In this document: piece after piece, positions 22,744 to 30,860 of the stretch
Layout: every line of letters begins with the position of its first letter
How positions within the stretch are numbered: the stretch's first letter is position 1
Assembly: GCA_035939775.1 (NCBI GenBank)
Contig: DASZFO010000356.1
Coordinates: 1 to 34,144, forward strand
Source: Pirellulales bacterium
Lineage (GTDB): Bacteria; Planctomycetota; Planctomycetia; Pirellulales; DATAWG01
Direction of reading: 5' to 3'
DNA length: 34,144 nt
Program-made: the position numbers and the translations under genes
The notes under the pieces: generated by a model
Databases searched by the model: none
What the model was told of the DNA's origin: nothing
Seen by the model: only the letters and a program-made list of their open reading frames with translations

Positions 22744-24024
22744 CTATCTTTCGCTTGACTCGCGTTTGGACAATACGGCGTTCTCGTATGCCTTGACTTC
22801 GTCGAGCCACGCCGGCCCGATCGGAACGTTTTGCCGTAGGCAATAATAGTCCCAGATCGCGCCGAATGGCATCGACATTAGCTCTTCTAGCATGGCCAGC
22901 CGAGCGGTGAAATCGCCGGCGACCTCGAACTCCCGCAGCGATTGGATCGGCTCGATCAGCGCGAGCAAGAGCGATTTGAGAATCGCGCGGGTGCCGATCA
23001 CCCATGCGGCCACGCGATTGATGCTGGCGTCGAAATAATCCAAGCCAATATGGACGCGGTCGAGATAACCGCCGCGGACGATTTCTTCGGCGAGCGATCG
23101 CAGATCGTCGGACAGGATCACGACGTGGTCGCTGTCCCAGCGCACGCCGCGGCTGACGTGCAGCAGGATTTCGTCGAGATGGGTGAGCACGGAGCTGATC
23201 TTGTCGGCGATGCTTTCGGTCGGATGATAATGCCCCGCGTCGAGGCAGAGCAGCTTTTTGTTTTCGATCGCGTAGCCAAGATAGAACTCGTGCGAGCCGA
23301 CGACGTAGCTTTCCGAGCCGATGCCGAACAGCTTCCCTTCGACTGCATCGCGCTGATGTCGTGAATCGAACGGCTCGCTGAAAACTTCGTCGAGCGATTG
23401 TTTGAGCAGCTCTCGCGGCGTTTTTCGATCCACCGGGACGTCTTTGTATCCATCCGGAATCCAAAGGTTCGTGATGCAGGGGGAGCCGAGATCGCGCCCC
23501 ATCCGTTCGGCAATCTGGCGGCAGGCGATCCCGTGGCGGATCCAGAAGCGGCGGATGCCTTCGTCGCGATGGGCGAGCGTGAACCCGTCGGCAGCGAGCG
23601 GATGAGAAAAGAACGTGCCGTTGAAGTCCAAGCCCAGTGTCCGGGATTTGGCCCAGTCGATCCAACCCGCGAAGTGCTCGGGCGCCAATTCATCGCGCTC
23701 GACGTGCCTGCCGTGCGTCTCGGCGTAGATAGCGTGTAGATTCACGCGATGCCGGCCGGGAATCAGCCGCAGCGCTCGGTCGATGTCGGCCCGCAGTTCG
23801 TCGGCCGTGCGGGCTTTGCCGGGATAATTCCCGGTGGCTTGGATTCCGCCGCCCGTCAGTCCGACTTCCGATTCGAAGCCGCCGACGTCATCCCCCTGCC
23901 AGCAGTGCAAGGAAATCGGCACTTCGCGCAACACGGCGAATGCGGCATCGACGTCAACGCCCAAGTCGGCGTATCGTTGGCAAGCCGACTCATAGGCCCG
24001 CTGAATCTGCCCGTCGTTCATCAT
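22744..24024 (-). CDS. rhaA: L-rhamnose isomerase
   Basis: A 426-residue enzyme, close to the 419 residues of the E. coli protein, that converts L-rhamnose to L-rhamnulose in the cytoplasm. Landmarks are [14 protein letters not shown] (38-51), [14 protein letters not shown] (57-70), [80 protein letters not shown] and [17 protein letters not shown]. Metal and sugar ligands of the family lie in these blocks. Two adjacent ATGs (24024 and 24021) can start it. It is the first gene of an operon continuing into the sugar ABC ATPase and permeases. The downstream rhamnulose kinase and aldolase are not in this window. Confidence 0.96.
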   Translation of the reverse strand: MMNDGQIQRAYESACQRYADLGVDVDAAFAVLREVPISLHCWQGDDVGGFESEVGLTGGGIQATGNYPGKARTADELRADIDRALRLIPGRHRVNLHAIYAETHGRHVERDELAPEHFAGWIDWAKSRTLGLDFNGTFFSHPLAADGFTLAHRDEGIRRFWIRHGIACRQIAERMGRDLGSPCITNLWIPDGYKDVPVDRKTPRELLKQSLDEVFSEPFDSRHQRDAVEGKLFGIGSESYVVGSHEFYLGYAIENKKLLCLDAGHYHPTESIADKISSVLTHLDEILLHVSRGVRWDSDHVVILSDDLRSLAEEIVRGGYLDRVHIGLDYFDASINRVAAWVIGTRAILKSLLLALIEPIQSLREFEVAGDFTARLAMLEELMSMPFGAIWDYYCLRQNVPIGPAWLDEVKAYENAVLSKRESSER

Positions 24025-24083
24025 GAGTTAGCCCGACTGCGCTTGAACCGCGTCCATCGATAGTTCGCGACGATCGAACGATT

Positions 24084-24097
24084 ATCGTCCTGACGAT
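24084..24097. promoter_or_regulatory. Possible operator upstream of rhaA
   Basis: ATCGTC-CT-GACGAT, a perfect 6-base palindrome about 60 bases upstream of the rhaA start, next to related CGATCG and ATTATCG words (24071-24087). A local sugar-responsive regulator could bind here. No promoter boxes for rhaA stood out. Confidence 0.3.
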
Positions 24098-24145
24098 TGC
24101 CGCATACAAGTGACAGGAACTATGTGCTACAAGCCTCGCCATCCG

Positions 24146-24173
24146 TTGACGGCGCGACTCCATGCGGTAGATT
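24146..24173 (+). promoter_or_regulatory. Probable promoter of the secreted hydrolase gene
   Basis: TTGACG at 24146-24151, a 16-base spacer and TAGATT at 24168-24173, about 40 bases upstream of the ATG at 24213. The bases after the -10 (GAGAATC) recur after TATATT at 14965-14970, upstream of the Rieske gene. Confidence 0.5.
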
Positions 24174-24212
24174 GAGAATCGTAAATCAAGCGACTTTCAT
24201 AAGGGATTTCGC

Positions 24213-25301
24213 ATGCGAGCCGCGTTCCGACCGAAGTCAGCGATTCTCGTCGGCGTCTTGTTGATCGCGGCCGCAGCGCTCGCGCGGGCGGCCGACTATC
24301 CGCGCCCCGAGCAGGCGGACTATCTGATTCGCGACTTTCACTTCCGCTCCGGCCAAACCCTGCCCGAGCTTCGCATGCACTATCGCGCGCTCGGCCAGCC
24401 GAGGCGCGACGCGCAGGGCATCGTCCGCAACGCCGTGCTGATACTGCACGGCACGACCGGCAGCGGCGCTCAATTCATTCGCCCGGAGTTCGCCGGCGAA
24501 TTATTCGGCAAAGATCAGCTTCTCGATGCCGAGCGCTACTTCATCATTCTGCCGGACGACATCGGTCATGGGAAATCGAGCAAGCCGAGCGATGGCCTGC
24601 ACGCCAAGTTTCCCGCCTATGGCTATCTCGACATGATTGAGGCCGAATACCGGCTGGTGAGCGACGGCCTGCACGTGAACCATCTGCGGCTCGTCATGGG
24701 CACTTCGATGGGAGGCATGCACACCTGGCTGTGGGGCGAGCAGCACGCCGATTTCAGCGATGCCCTGATGCCGCTGGCCAGCTTACCGACGCAGATTTCT
24801 GGCCGCAATCGGATGTGGCGCAAGATGATCAGCGAGGCGATCCGCACTGATCCCGAATGGCGCGACGGCGAATACACGTCGCAGCCGCGCGGCTTGAGAT
24901 TCGCCGCTGAGATGCTGCTCTTCATGGGGAGCAATCCGCGGCTGCGCTATGAGCAAGCGCCGACGCTGGAAAAGGCCGACAAGCTGTTGGCCGACGATGC
25001 CGCCAGGGCGACGAAAGCGATGGACGCCAACGACGTGCTGTATGCCGTGGAAAGCTCGCGAGATTACGATCCCGGCCCGGCCCTGGAATCAATTCAAGCG
25101 CCGCTGGTAGCCGTGAATTCTGCCGACGATCTGATCAATCCGCCTGATTTGGGCATTCTCGAGCGCGAGATCAAACGCGTCCCTCACGGCAAAGCGATTC
25201 TTTTGCCCGAGAGCGAAGCCACCCGCGGCCACGGCAGCCACACGATTGCCGTTCTCTGGAAGCAATATCTCGAAGGGCTGCTAAAGCAGACCGAGCGTTA
25301 G
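24213..25301 (+). CDS. Secreted alpha/beta hydrolase, homoserine acetyltransferase (MetX)-like
   Basis: A 362-residue alpha/beta-hydrolase with a signal peptide (SAILVGVLLIAAAALARA, cleavage near 26). The fold follows MetX: FHFRSGQTLPELRMHYRALG, LILHGTTGSG, the nucleophile S165 in GTSMGGMH, D305 or D306 in NSADDLINPP, and H343 in RGHGSH. MetX proper acts in the cytoplasm on homoserine. A secreted member with altered surroundings is more likely an esterase or acyltransferase acting in the periplasm. An AAGGGA site eight bases before the ATG fixes the start. It is divergent from rhaA and ends at repeat copy E. Confidence 0.85.
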   Translation: MRAAFRPKSAILVGVLLIAAAALARAADYPRPEQADYLIRDFHFRSGQTLPELRMHYRALGQPRRDAQGIVRNAVLILHGTTGSGAQFIRPEFAGELFGKDQLLDAERYFIILPDDIGHGKSSKPSDGLHAKFPAYGYLDMIEAEYRLVSDGLHVNHLRLVMGTSMGGMHTWLWGEQHADFSDALMPLASLPTQISGRNRMWRKMISEAIRTDPEWRDGEYTSQPRGLRFAAEMLLFMGSNPRLRYEQAPTLEKADKLLADDAARATKAMDANDVLYAVESSRDYDPGPALESIQAPLVAVNSADDLINPPDLGILEREIKRVPHGKAILLPESEATRGHGSHTIAVLWKQYLEGLLKQTER

Positions 25302-25303
25302 AG

Positions 25304-25358
25304 CGCCTAACAAATCGGGCGGGGACTGTCCCCTTCTCCCGGCCCGATTTGTTAGGCG
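25304..25358. repeat. GGGGAC-core dispersed repeat, copy E (short), likely bidirectional terminator
   Basis: A 55-base element with perfect 17-base inverted ends (CGCCTAACAAATCGGGC) and only one GGGGACTGTCCCC core. It lies between convergent stops at 25301 and 25362 and fills almost the whole gap. The long stem makes it a plausible bidirectional terminator. Confidence 0.9.
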
Positions 25359-25361
25359 TTC

Positions 25362-27338
25362 CTAAACGATCGACGTCGTCTCCTGCAACGAGCAATCTCG
25401 ATCTGCTCGCAGCAGCACCTGCCAGAACGCGCGGACGTGCTCGGTGCTCGATGCCGGCAGGGTGCGCGGGGAGTAGGCAGCCCAACTGTAAAGCTCGGCC
25501 AAAGTCCGGGCCGGCGACGCGAGCTGCTCGACGTGCCCGGCTATTTGCACCGCGAATTCATAGACGGTTTGGTCCGGCTCGCGCGGCCAGTCGTGATCGC
25601 GGGCCCACGCCTCGAAGGCCTCGAAGCTGTAGCGCACTAATTCGCCGGGCGACCAGCGGCCGGCCAGCCCGCTGGCAAACGGATCGAGATACTCGGCGAA
25701 GGATTTGCGGCGCGACTCGGCGGAAGCCGCATCCTCCGCGGCTTGCCTTCTTCCGAACAGCATTTGCCACAAATCGCGCCAGCCGTTCAAGAGCGCTTGC
25801 AACCAATCGAGCACCGTTCGCCAATGGAAGAACAGCCACACTAAGGCGGCGACAACAACCGCGCCGTAAAACACCCATTTCAACAAATCCGCCACCGTGT
25901 TGAAGGCGAGGCTCAGATTTGGCTTCGGCGGCGTACCAGGAGGCTCGAACGATTTCGGGGCCGGCGCATTGCTTCGACCGCCGTTGCCTTGCGAGCGATC
26001 CTTGCTGTCGTCCGCGGACTTGTTGGACTTGGCGCTATCAGGCTTCGACTCGCCCGACTTGGGTTCATTGGATTTCGATTCCTCGGATTTTGATTCGCCA
26101 GATTTCCCGGCGGCGGGCTTCGGATCGTCGGACTTCGATTCGCCAGAGCTTGATTTGTCTGATTTTGAGTCGTCCGATTTCGACGCCTCCGTTTTGGATT
26201 TTCCCCCATCCGACTTGGGGTCTTTTCCATCGGCAGAGCCGTTTTGATTTTGGCTCTTGTCCGGCTGCGAGTCTCGGTTCGTACCGCCCGTGTGGTCGCC
26301 GGTGGCGGATTTGGCGTTCTCGTCTTTGACGCCTTCATTGCCGACGGCGACCCGCGAGGAATCGTGCTGCTCCGAAGTCATCTCGAAGGGCAACTGAGAA
26401 ATCTCATACTCGGCATTCGGCCGCGGCAAGAGGGCGGTCAACAGCAACAGGCAAACGATCAGCACGGCGCCAATGGTCAACCACACGCCGGCCATCGGGG
26501 CCGGCATTTCCAGTCGCCGCTGTCGCAAGTAGCGCCGCAAGCTGAGAAAGCTCGTCGTGAGCAGCAACCCGAGCGCGCTCGCCACGTAGACGCACAACAG
26601 CGCAAACGCATACCGCCGGCTCCCCGAGTTCGACGTGGGGATGAACGCTTGCCCCAGCCCAAACATCGGCAATGCGGCCAACGAATAATACACGACCCAC
26701 ACCCCGGGCGCATGCGGCCGGCGACGGCGCTCGACGAACCGCTGCCACCACGATTCGCCGGCTTTGGAATCGGGCTCCGGCGGCAGGATGGAATCGGCGG
26801 GAGGTGTCGTCGGCGTCGATTTCGGTTTCTTCCGCGTTTCTCCGCGTGGCTCGCTCCTGGCGGACCCGTCTTCTTTCTTGTTTTCAGCAGTTTCTTTCTC
26901 CGCTGAATCCAGCCCGACGGTTTGCAGCAATCCTTCGCCGGAAGCGTCCTGGCTTTCATCGATCAGGGTGCAGTCCCAGGTCAGTTTAGCAGCGCACCAC
27001 CACGCCAGCGCAATCAGCCCGCAGTTGATCAGCCAACCGATCGCGGCCACCTGCGTGCCTTCGTAGTGAACGAACCGTTGCATCGCCAGCAGAATGGCGA
27101 CGGTGAGCACGATGCCAAACATCGCGGCACGGTCCCACCCCTCTTCCATCGAGATCCGCGAAACCAGCACCGCGGCAAAGATGAACAATGTCAGGCAATA
27201 GTGCAGACGCTCCGGATACTGCCCCTGATAAAACATCTCGAGCAGAAAATAAACCAGGCTGCCGATCAGCACCATGATCAGCGCCGGATTGATGGCGATC
27301 ACCACATAATCGATCAGCGTTGGACGAAGCCGGGCCAT
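25362..27338 (-). CDS. DUF4129-domain membrane protein with long Ser/Lys/Asp-rich linker
   Basis: A 658-residue protein. There are four or five N-terminal helices (about 10-120), a charged cytoplasmic segment, further helices at about 220-310, and then a periplasmic or cytoplasmic linker at about 375-455 built of SKSDD, GESKS and SEESKS units. Another helix at about 485-505 precedes a C-terminal DUF4129-like domain (SPGELVRYSFEAFEAWARDHDWPREPDQTVYEF). DUF4129 proteins occur with DUF58 proteins, MoxR ATPases and transglutaminases, in a system thought to handle membrane or cell-wall protein assembly. The DUF58 gene is directly upstream on the same strand, which supports the call; no MoxR gene is adjacent in this window. 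A repeat lies eight bases upstream of the ATG, and no clear ribosome-binding site is visible. Confidence 0.8.
   Translation of the reverse strand: MARLRPTLIDYVVIAINPALIMVLIGSLVYFLLEMFYQGQYPERLHYCLTLFIFAAVLVSRISMEEGWDRAAMFGIVLTVAILLAMQRFVHYEGTQVAAIGWLINCGLIALAWWCAAKLTWDCTLIDESQDASGEGLLQTVGLDSAEKETAENKKEDGSARSEPRGETRKKPKSTPTTPPADSILPPEPDSKAGESWWQRFVERRRRPHAPGVWVVYYSLAALPMFGLGQAFIPTSNSGSRRYAFALLCVYVASALGLLLTTSFLSLRRYLRQRRLEMPAPMAGVWLTIGAVLIVCLLLLTALLPRPNAEYEISQLPFEMTSEQHDSSRVAVGNEGVKDENAKSATGDHTGGTNRDSQPDKSQNQNGSADGKDPKSDGGKSKTEASKSDDSKSDKSSSGESKSDDPKPAAGKSGESKSEESKSNEPKSGESKPDSAKSNKSADDSKDRSQGNGGRSNAPAPKSFEPPGTPPKPNLSLAFNTVADLLKWVFYGAVVVAALVWLFFHWRTVLDWLQALLNGWRDLWQMLFGRRQAAEDAASAESRRKSFAEYLDPFASGLAGRWSPGELVRYSFEAFEAWARDHDWPREPDQTVYEFAVQIAGHVEQLASPARTLAELYSWAAYSPRTLPASSTEHVRAFWQVLLRADRDCSLQETTSIV
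26005..26225 (-). repeat. Degenerate tandem repeat encoding SKSD/ESKS units
   Basis: The coding strand is made of GAATCGAAATC/GACGATCCGAA-like units that translate to about fifteen (E/D)SK(S/P)-type units. The repeats are imperfect at the DNA level. The segment gives a long, flexible, highly charged linker in the DUF4129 protein. Confidence 0.7.
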
Positions 27339-27346
27339 ATTGGAAA

Positions 27347-27438
27347 CAGTTTCAAAACCGCTGGGAGAGGGGGACAGTCCCCATTTTACTCCGAAAGACT
27401 GCGCAAAATGGGGACAGTCCCCGGCGGTTTCGAAACTG
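27347..27438. repeat. GGGGAC-core dispersed repeat, copy F
   Basis: A 92-base element with 15-base inverted ends (CAGTTTCAAAACCGC at 27347-27361 and, with one mismatch, at 27424-27438) and two GGGGACAGTCCCC palindromes. It lies between the DUF58 stop (27449) and the DUF4129 start (27338), where it would form a stem between the two cistrons. Confidence 0.9.
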
Positions 27439-27448
27439 CACCTATTGT

Positions 27449-28756
27449 TTATCTTAACGCAAACTCGCGGCAGATTTCGGGGACGGACGTTTCGTCTTTC
27501 AATTGTCGGGCCGTGATGCCGGAGGCCGACAGAATCGCGGCAGCGAGGCCGGAGTCGTATTCATCGTAGAAATTCAGGATCGCCGTGACGGCGTAGCCGC
27601 GGCGGCGGAGCATTTGCAGGGTCAGAATCGTGTCGGGGTTGGCTTGCGGCAAGATGGCCACCACGGTGGCGTCGCGCGGCAGGCGGCTCATGGTTTCCGA
27701 GACGAGTTGCGCGAAATCGAGGCCGTCGGTCAGCTCGGCCCGCGCGAGAGATTGGAATATCTGCATGAGCTGATCCGGGCCGCGGCGCGTGGGGATCACC
27801 ACCGGCCGCAGGCGATCGCTGCGGTCGAGCATGCTCGCGGCGCGGCGAGCGGCCTCGCGGTTGCGCAAATCGTATGACCAGCCTTCCTGGCGAATCCGAT
27901 CGGCGGCGTCCCGGCAGTTGCTGATCAGGCCAAATTGTTGCCCCATTTCATAAACGGCATTGGCCAACGAGGCGGCGGCAGTGACCGCCAGTTCCGAACG
28001 ATACGGCTCGTCCTTGGGATCATAGGCCGATTGATGAAAGTCCAAGAGAATCGTGGCCCCGGCGATGGTCGAGGCTTCGTACACTTTGCTGTGCAACACG
28101 CCGGTCCGGGCGGTGGCGCGCCAATGGACTCGATTGAGCGGATCGCCGGCTTCGTATCGCCGCACGCCGGCAATCCGCGTAGGGTCTTCGTAGAGCCGAT
28201 GTTGGAGGCGAATTTCGCCGATCGGCCGCCGCGACGCGATATCGTAGCCGGCCAGCGGAACCACCTGCGGATAGACCAGCAAGAAGTGTGGGTCGGTCGC
28301 CACGCGATATCGCCGGTGCAGGCCGAACAGGTCGCCCGTCTCGAGCACCAGCGGGCCGATTTGATAGTAGCCGCGGCGATTGCACTGCAACTGATAGAGG
28401 ATGGAGCTGCGTCCGCGGCTGCCGAGCATCTTCAGTTGGATCCGGCGACCTTTGACGCTCAGGTTTGGCGGATCGTAAATCAGCGCCGTTCTTGGCAGAA
28501 CGTCTTCCAGCAGCAGCCAGGCGACCGGGAGCGTTCCTTCATTTTGAATGTTGATGACCACGGCAATCCGCTCGCCGATGCTGGCCGAGAGCCGATTGCA
28601 TTCGCGCTCGGCCGAAAGGTTCGTGATCCAGACGCGGCTCATCACCCGGCTGGCCAGCATCAAGCCAAGCAGTGCATACATGGCATAGGCCAACAGACCC
28701 AGCCCGAAACAGAGGGAGATCGCCAACAACAAAAACACCCCAGCAAACCAGCGCAT
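27449..28756 (-). CDS. DUF58-domain membrane protein
   Basis: A 435-residue protein with two N-terminal helices (AGVFLLLAISLCFGLGLLAYAMYALLGLMLA), then a beta-rich extracytoplasmic part (about 50-180). A DUF58 domain with the hallmark GDPLNRVHWRATART motif follows, leading into a von Willebrand A-like region (ATILLDFHQSAYDP). DUF58 proteins work with MoxR-type AAA ATPases as chaperone-like modules, often in envelope maturation. The ATG at 28756 is preferred because it starts directly before the first membrane segment; an in-frame ATG at 28816 would extend the protein through a GCCGACGCT hairpin repeat. The DUF4129 gene follows on the same strand. Confidence 0.87.
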   Translation of the reverse strand: MRWFAGVFLLLAISLCFGLGLLAYAMYALLGLMLASRVMSRVWITNLSAERECNRLSASIGERIAVVINIQNEGTLPVAWLLLEDVLPRTALIYDPPNLSVKGRRIQLKMLGSRGRSSILYQLQCNRRGYYQIGPLVLETGDLFGLHRRYRVATDPHFLLVYPQVVPLAGYDIASRRPIGEIRLQHRLYEDPTRIAGVRRYEAGDPLNRVHWRATARTGVLHSKVYEASTIAGATILLDFHQSAYDPKDEPYRSELAVTAAASLANAVYEMGQQFGLISNCRDAADRIRQEGWSYDLRNREAARRAASMLDRSDRLRPVVIPTRRGPDQLMQIFQSLARAELTDGLDFAQLVSETMSRLPRDATVVAILPQANPDTILTLQMLRRRGYAVTAILNFYDEYDSGLAAAILSASGITARQLKDETSVPEICREFALR

Positions 28757-28777
28757 AGCTTTGAGTTTACCCGAAAT

Positions 28778-28798
28778 GCCGACGCTAGCAGCGTCGGC
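28778..28798. repeat. Hairpin GCCGACGCT-AGC-AGCGTCGGC
   Basis: A perfect 9-base stem with a 3-base loop, 21 bases upstream of the DUF58 start. It is the type of short palindromic repeat scattered through planctomycete genomes, and it could also fold in the DUF58 leader. Confidence 0.75.
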
Positions 28799-28947
28799 CA
28801 CGAACGACGCCGTCATCGCAATACGTCGCTAGTCCCGAACCCCGAATCCCGGCCTTGTCCATGCTAGCACCGCAGCGACCAAGAAAAAACTGATCTTGCC
28901 GCGATTTCGCCATTCATCTACAAACGCCGTTCGATCAATAGGCCGAC

Positions 28948-28968
28948 GGTCGGGAAGGATTCCCGACC
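28948..28968 (+). promoter_or_regulatory. Hairpin with AGGAT loop upstream of the CsrA-receiver gene
   Basis: GGTCGGGA-AGGAT-TCCCGACC: a perfect 8-base stem with a 5-base loop. CsrA proteins prefer a GGA in a hairpin loop (consensus core ARGGAU), which this loop matches. It lies about 195 bases before the ATG at 29162. It could equally be just a dispersed palindrome; no transcription start is known. Confidence 0.4.
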
Positions 28969-29161
28969 AGGGCTGCCAAATTCGGCATGGAAGTCGAGAT
29001 TGTCTCGTCACGACCCGCGAGCAAGTGGGCGGCAGTGAAGTTCGCCGTGGAGCACTCGGCCGCGGCGCGTCACGCCCAAGGATGCCTTCGGGTGGATGCA
29101 TACGTGGCGCCATGGAACGGTTCCGGCGCCGGCACCGAACTGCTGACGAGGAGACCCAGCC

Positions 29162-29938
29162 ATGCTCGTTCTATCCCGTCGCCCTGGCGACAAGATCGTG
29201 TTCCCCGACTTGGATATACTGGTCGAGATTCTGCAATCGACCGGTAAAAACGTGCGCGTCGGCATCGATGCGCCCTCGGACGTGGCCGTCTTACGGCATG
29301 AATTGACTCGCACGGACGAACATCGGCGGGAAGCATCGCCGCGGCGAAAATCCCCCGACAATCACCGGCTGCGAAACAAGCTAAACACCGCGCGGCTGGC
29401 GCTATGCTTGCTCGAGAAGCAGATGGAGGCAGGCCTGCCAGATGCGGCCAAATTGACGCTGGCCCGTGCGCTCGAGGAATTTGCGGCCGCGGCCAACGAG
29501 CTTCAGCCCGCAGAAGATCGTCACGAGCAGGCCGCGAAACTGCCTCGGCTGCGTGCCCTGCTGGTCGAGGACGATGCGAATGAGAGTGAACTGCTGGCGG
29601 GCATCTTGCGGATGAGCGGGATCGTCGTCGATACGGCCGGCGACGGCTGGCAGGCGCTCGATTACCTGGCCCATCACGAGCGGCCGGACGTGGTGTTGCT
29701 CGATATGCGGATGCCGCGGTTCGATGGCCCTTCGACGATCTCGGCCATTCGGCAGAACCCAGAGTTGCAAGGGCTCAAGGTCTATGCAGTCAGTGGCAGC
29801 ACGCCGGACGAAGTGGGCCTGCCAATGGGCCCCGGCGGAGTCGACCGCTGGTTCTCGAAGCCGCTCGATCCGGGCCGACTGGTGCGCGAGATGAAGCACG
29901 AACTCGATATGCCGCACGCGTCGGCCTTGGCGACGTGA
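29162..29938 (+). CDS. CsrA RNA-binding domain fused to a response-regulator receiver domain
   Basis: A 258-residue two-domain regulator. Residues 1-48 are a CsrA/RsmA domain (MLVLSRRPGDKIVF ... VRVGIDAPSDVAVLRHEL), including the RNA-contacting N-terminal strand and R45 (R44 in E. coli). Residues about 65-125 form a helical linker (NHRLRNKLNTARLALCLLEKQM) that may dimerise. Residues about 130-250 are a complete receiver: acidic pair D137/D138, phosphoacceptor D181 in VVLLDMRMP, S211 and K233 in WFSKPLD. CsrA controls translation and stability of mRNAs by binding GGA sites; phosphorylation of the receiver should switch RNA binding. GAGGAG eight bases before the ATG sets the start and contains a possible CsrA site (ACGAGGAG). 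No kinase gene is adjacent. Confidence 0.92.
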   Translation: MLVLSRRPGDKIVFPDLDILVEILQSTGKNVRVGIDAPSDVAVLRHELTRTDEHRREASPRRKSPDNHRLRNKLNTARLALCLLEKQMEAGLPDAAKLTLARALEEFAAAANELQPAEDRHEQAAKLPRLRALLVEDDANESELLAGILRMSGIVVDTAGDGWQALDYLAHHERPDVVLLDMRMPRFDGPSTISAIRQNPELQGLKVYAVSGSTPDEVGLPMGPGGVDRWFSKPLDPGRLVREMKHELDMPHASALAT

Positions 29939-29975
29939 TCGTGCGCGTCGGCGCGGACTCCAGCCGTTTCCTTGT

Positions 29976-30108
29976 GGGTGCCACTGCTGGCTTGTCCAGC
30001 AGTGACGCACTTTCGCAAATTCTTGATCTTATCTTCGAAGGACCTGTGAACGCACGGTTGTAAATCCAGCGGTGCGGCTCACTGCTGGACAAGCCAGCAG
30101 CGGCACCC
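29976..30108. repeat. GGGTGCCACTGCTGGCTTGTC inverted repeat pair
   Basis: The 29-base arms at 29976-30004 and 30080-30108 are reverse complements with one mismatch; each contains the smaller palindrome-like CTGCTGG...CCAGCAG. The 75-base centre has no gene. The element lies between convergent genes (stops at 29938 and 30160), so it may act as a terminator. Confidence 0.88.
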
Positions 30109-30159
30109 GAAACCGCCTTCCCGGTTCATCGGCGGCGACATTTGCGCACTAACTGGCGC

Positions 30160-30615
30160 TCATTCGGCGCGGCGATCGCGAAGCGCTCGCAGCAAGCCAT
30201 GCAGATCGTCGGCCTTGAGCGGCTTGACGAGATGTTCGTTGAAGCCCGCTTCTAGGGAGGCACGGCGATCATCCTCGTCGCCGTAGCCGGTCAACGCCAC
30301 GAGATAGATATCACCTTTGGGCAACTCTTCCCGAATGTGGCGAGCGACCTGATGGCCGTCCAGGTCGGGCAGCCCAATATCGATAAAAGCTACGTCCGGC
30401 CGCTCTCTCAGAATCATCTCGACTCCCGCGACTCCATCCGCCGCCGCGGTTACGAAACTGCCGTCCAACTCCAAGAGCATTTTCATCAATTCGCGGGCGG
30501 CCGAATTGTCTTCGACGACGGCCACCCGCAGCGCCGTGTCTCGCGGCGAGGAATCTTGGGGTTTGTCGGATTGGCTACCGTTATGGCGATCCGAAGCGAT
30601 CATGAACTTGTCCAT
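30160..30615 (-). CDS. Single-domain response regulator (receiver)
   Basis: A 151-residue protein consisting of a disordered N-terminus (about 1-28) and a CheY-like receiver: E35/D36 acidic pair (VVEDN), phosphoacceptor D79 (FIDIGLPDLDG), T109 (VALTGYG) and K131 (LVKPL). It has no output domain. It should act by protein-protein contact or as a phosphate relay or sink. The ATG at 30615 follows AGGAG with a 9-base gap. It is convergent with the CsrA-receiver gene and divergent from the HtrA-like gene. Nearby receivers may share one unlinked kinase, but this is only suggested by proximity. Confidence 0.9.
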   Translation of the reverse strand: MDKFMIASDRHNGSQSDKPQDSSPRDTALRVAVVEDNSAARELMKMLLELDGSFVTAAADGVAGVEMILRERPDVAFIDIGLPDLDGHQVARHIREELPKGDIYLVALTGYGDEDDRRASLEAGFNEHLVKPLKADDLHGLLRALRDRRAE

Positions 30616-30860
30616 CAGGCCGTTCTCCTGCGGAAGTATCGGATGCGTTCGGTCGATTGGTCCCCTAAATCGATAGTTCGGTTTGCTCCAGCGCCGCCTG
30701 GCCATCATCCAATTGTTGTGAGGTGGCGTGCAAAGTCCATGCCGATTCGCCCGTAACGAATGAGGCGAACTGGCGAGTTTGGAGTGATCTGCGCCCGATG
30801 CACCAGTTGCCTGCGTCCATACGATACTTACGAGCGACACTCCTCAAGGTTGCCATCATT

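Larger units (their letters stand above)
28757..29161. other. Divergent intergenic region between DUF58 and CsrA-receiver genes
   Basis: About 405 bases with no supported gene. It holds two hairpins (28778-28798 and 28948-28968) and the start region of the CsrA fusion. Weak promoter-like words exist (TTGCCG at 28896-28901), but no -10 box convincing enough to report. Open frames here lack ribosome-binding sites and family likeness. Confidence 0.55.

Noticed and set aside
8283-27425. Possible CRISPR array from the repeated GGGGACAGTCCCC words
   Set aside because: Copies are kilobases apart with paired inverted ends and no regular spacers; no cas gene is present.
28987-29247. 86-residue open frame beginning MEVEIVSSRPASKW
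   Set aside because: No family likeness and no ribosome-binding site; it runs into the CsrA-receiver gene in another frame.
28896-29306. 136-residue open frame upstream of and overlapping the CsrA-receiver gene
   Set aside because: No ribosome-binding site, Arg/Ser-rich composition typical of an out-of-frame reading, and it overlaps the well-supported gene.
29162-29938. Frameshift or assembly joining a csrA gene to a separate receiver gene
   Set aside because: The frame is continuous through a plausible helical linker with no internal stop or ribosome-binding site, so a true fusion is the simpler reading.
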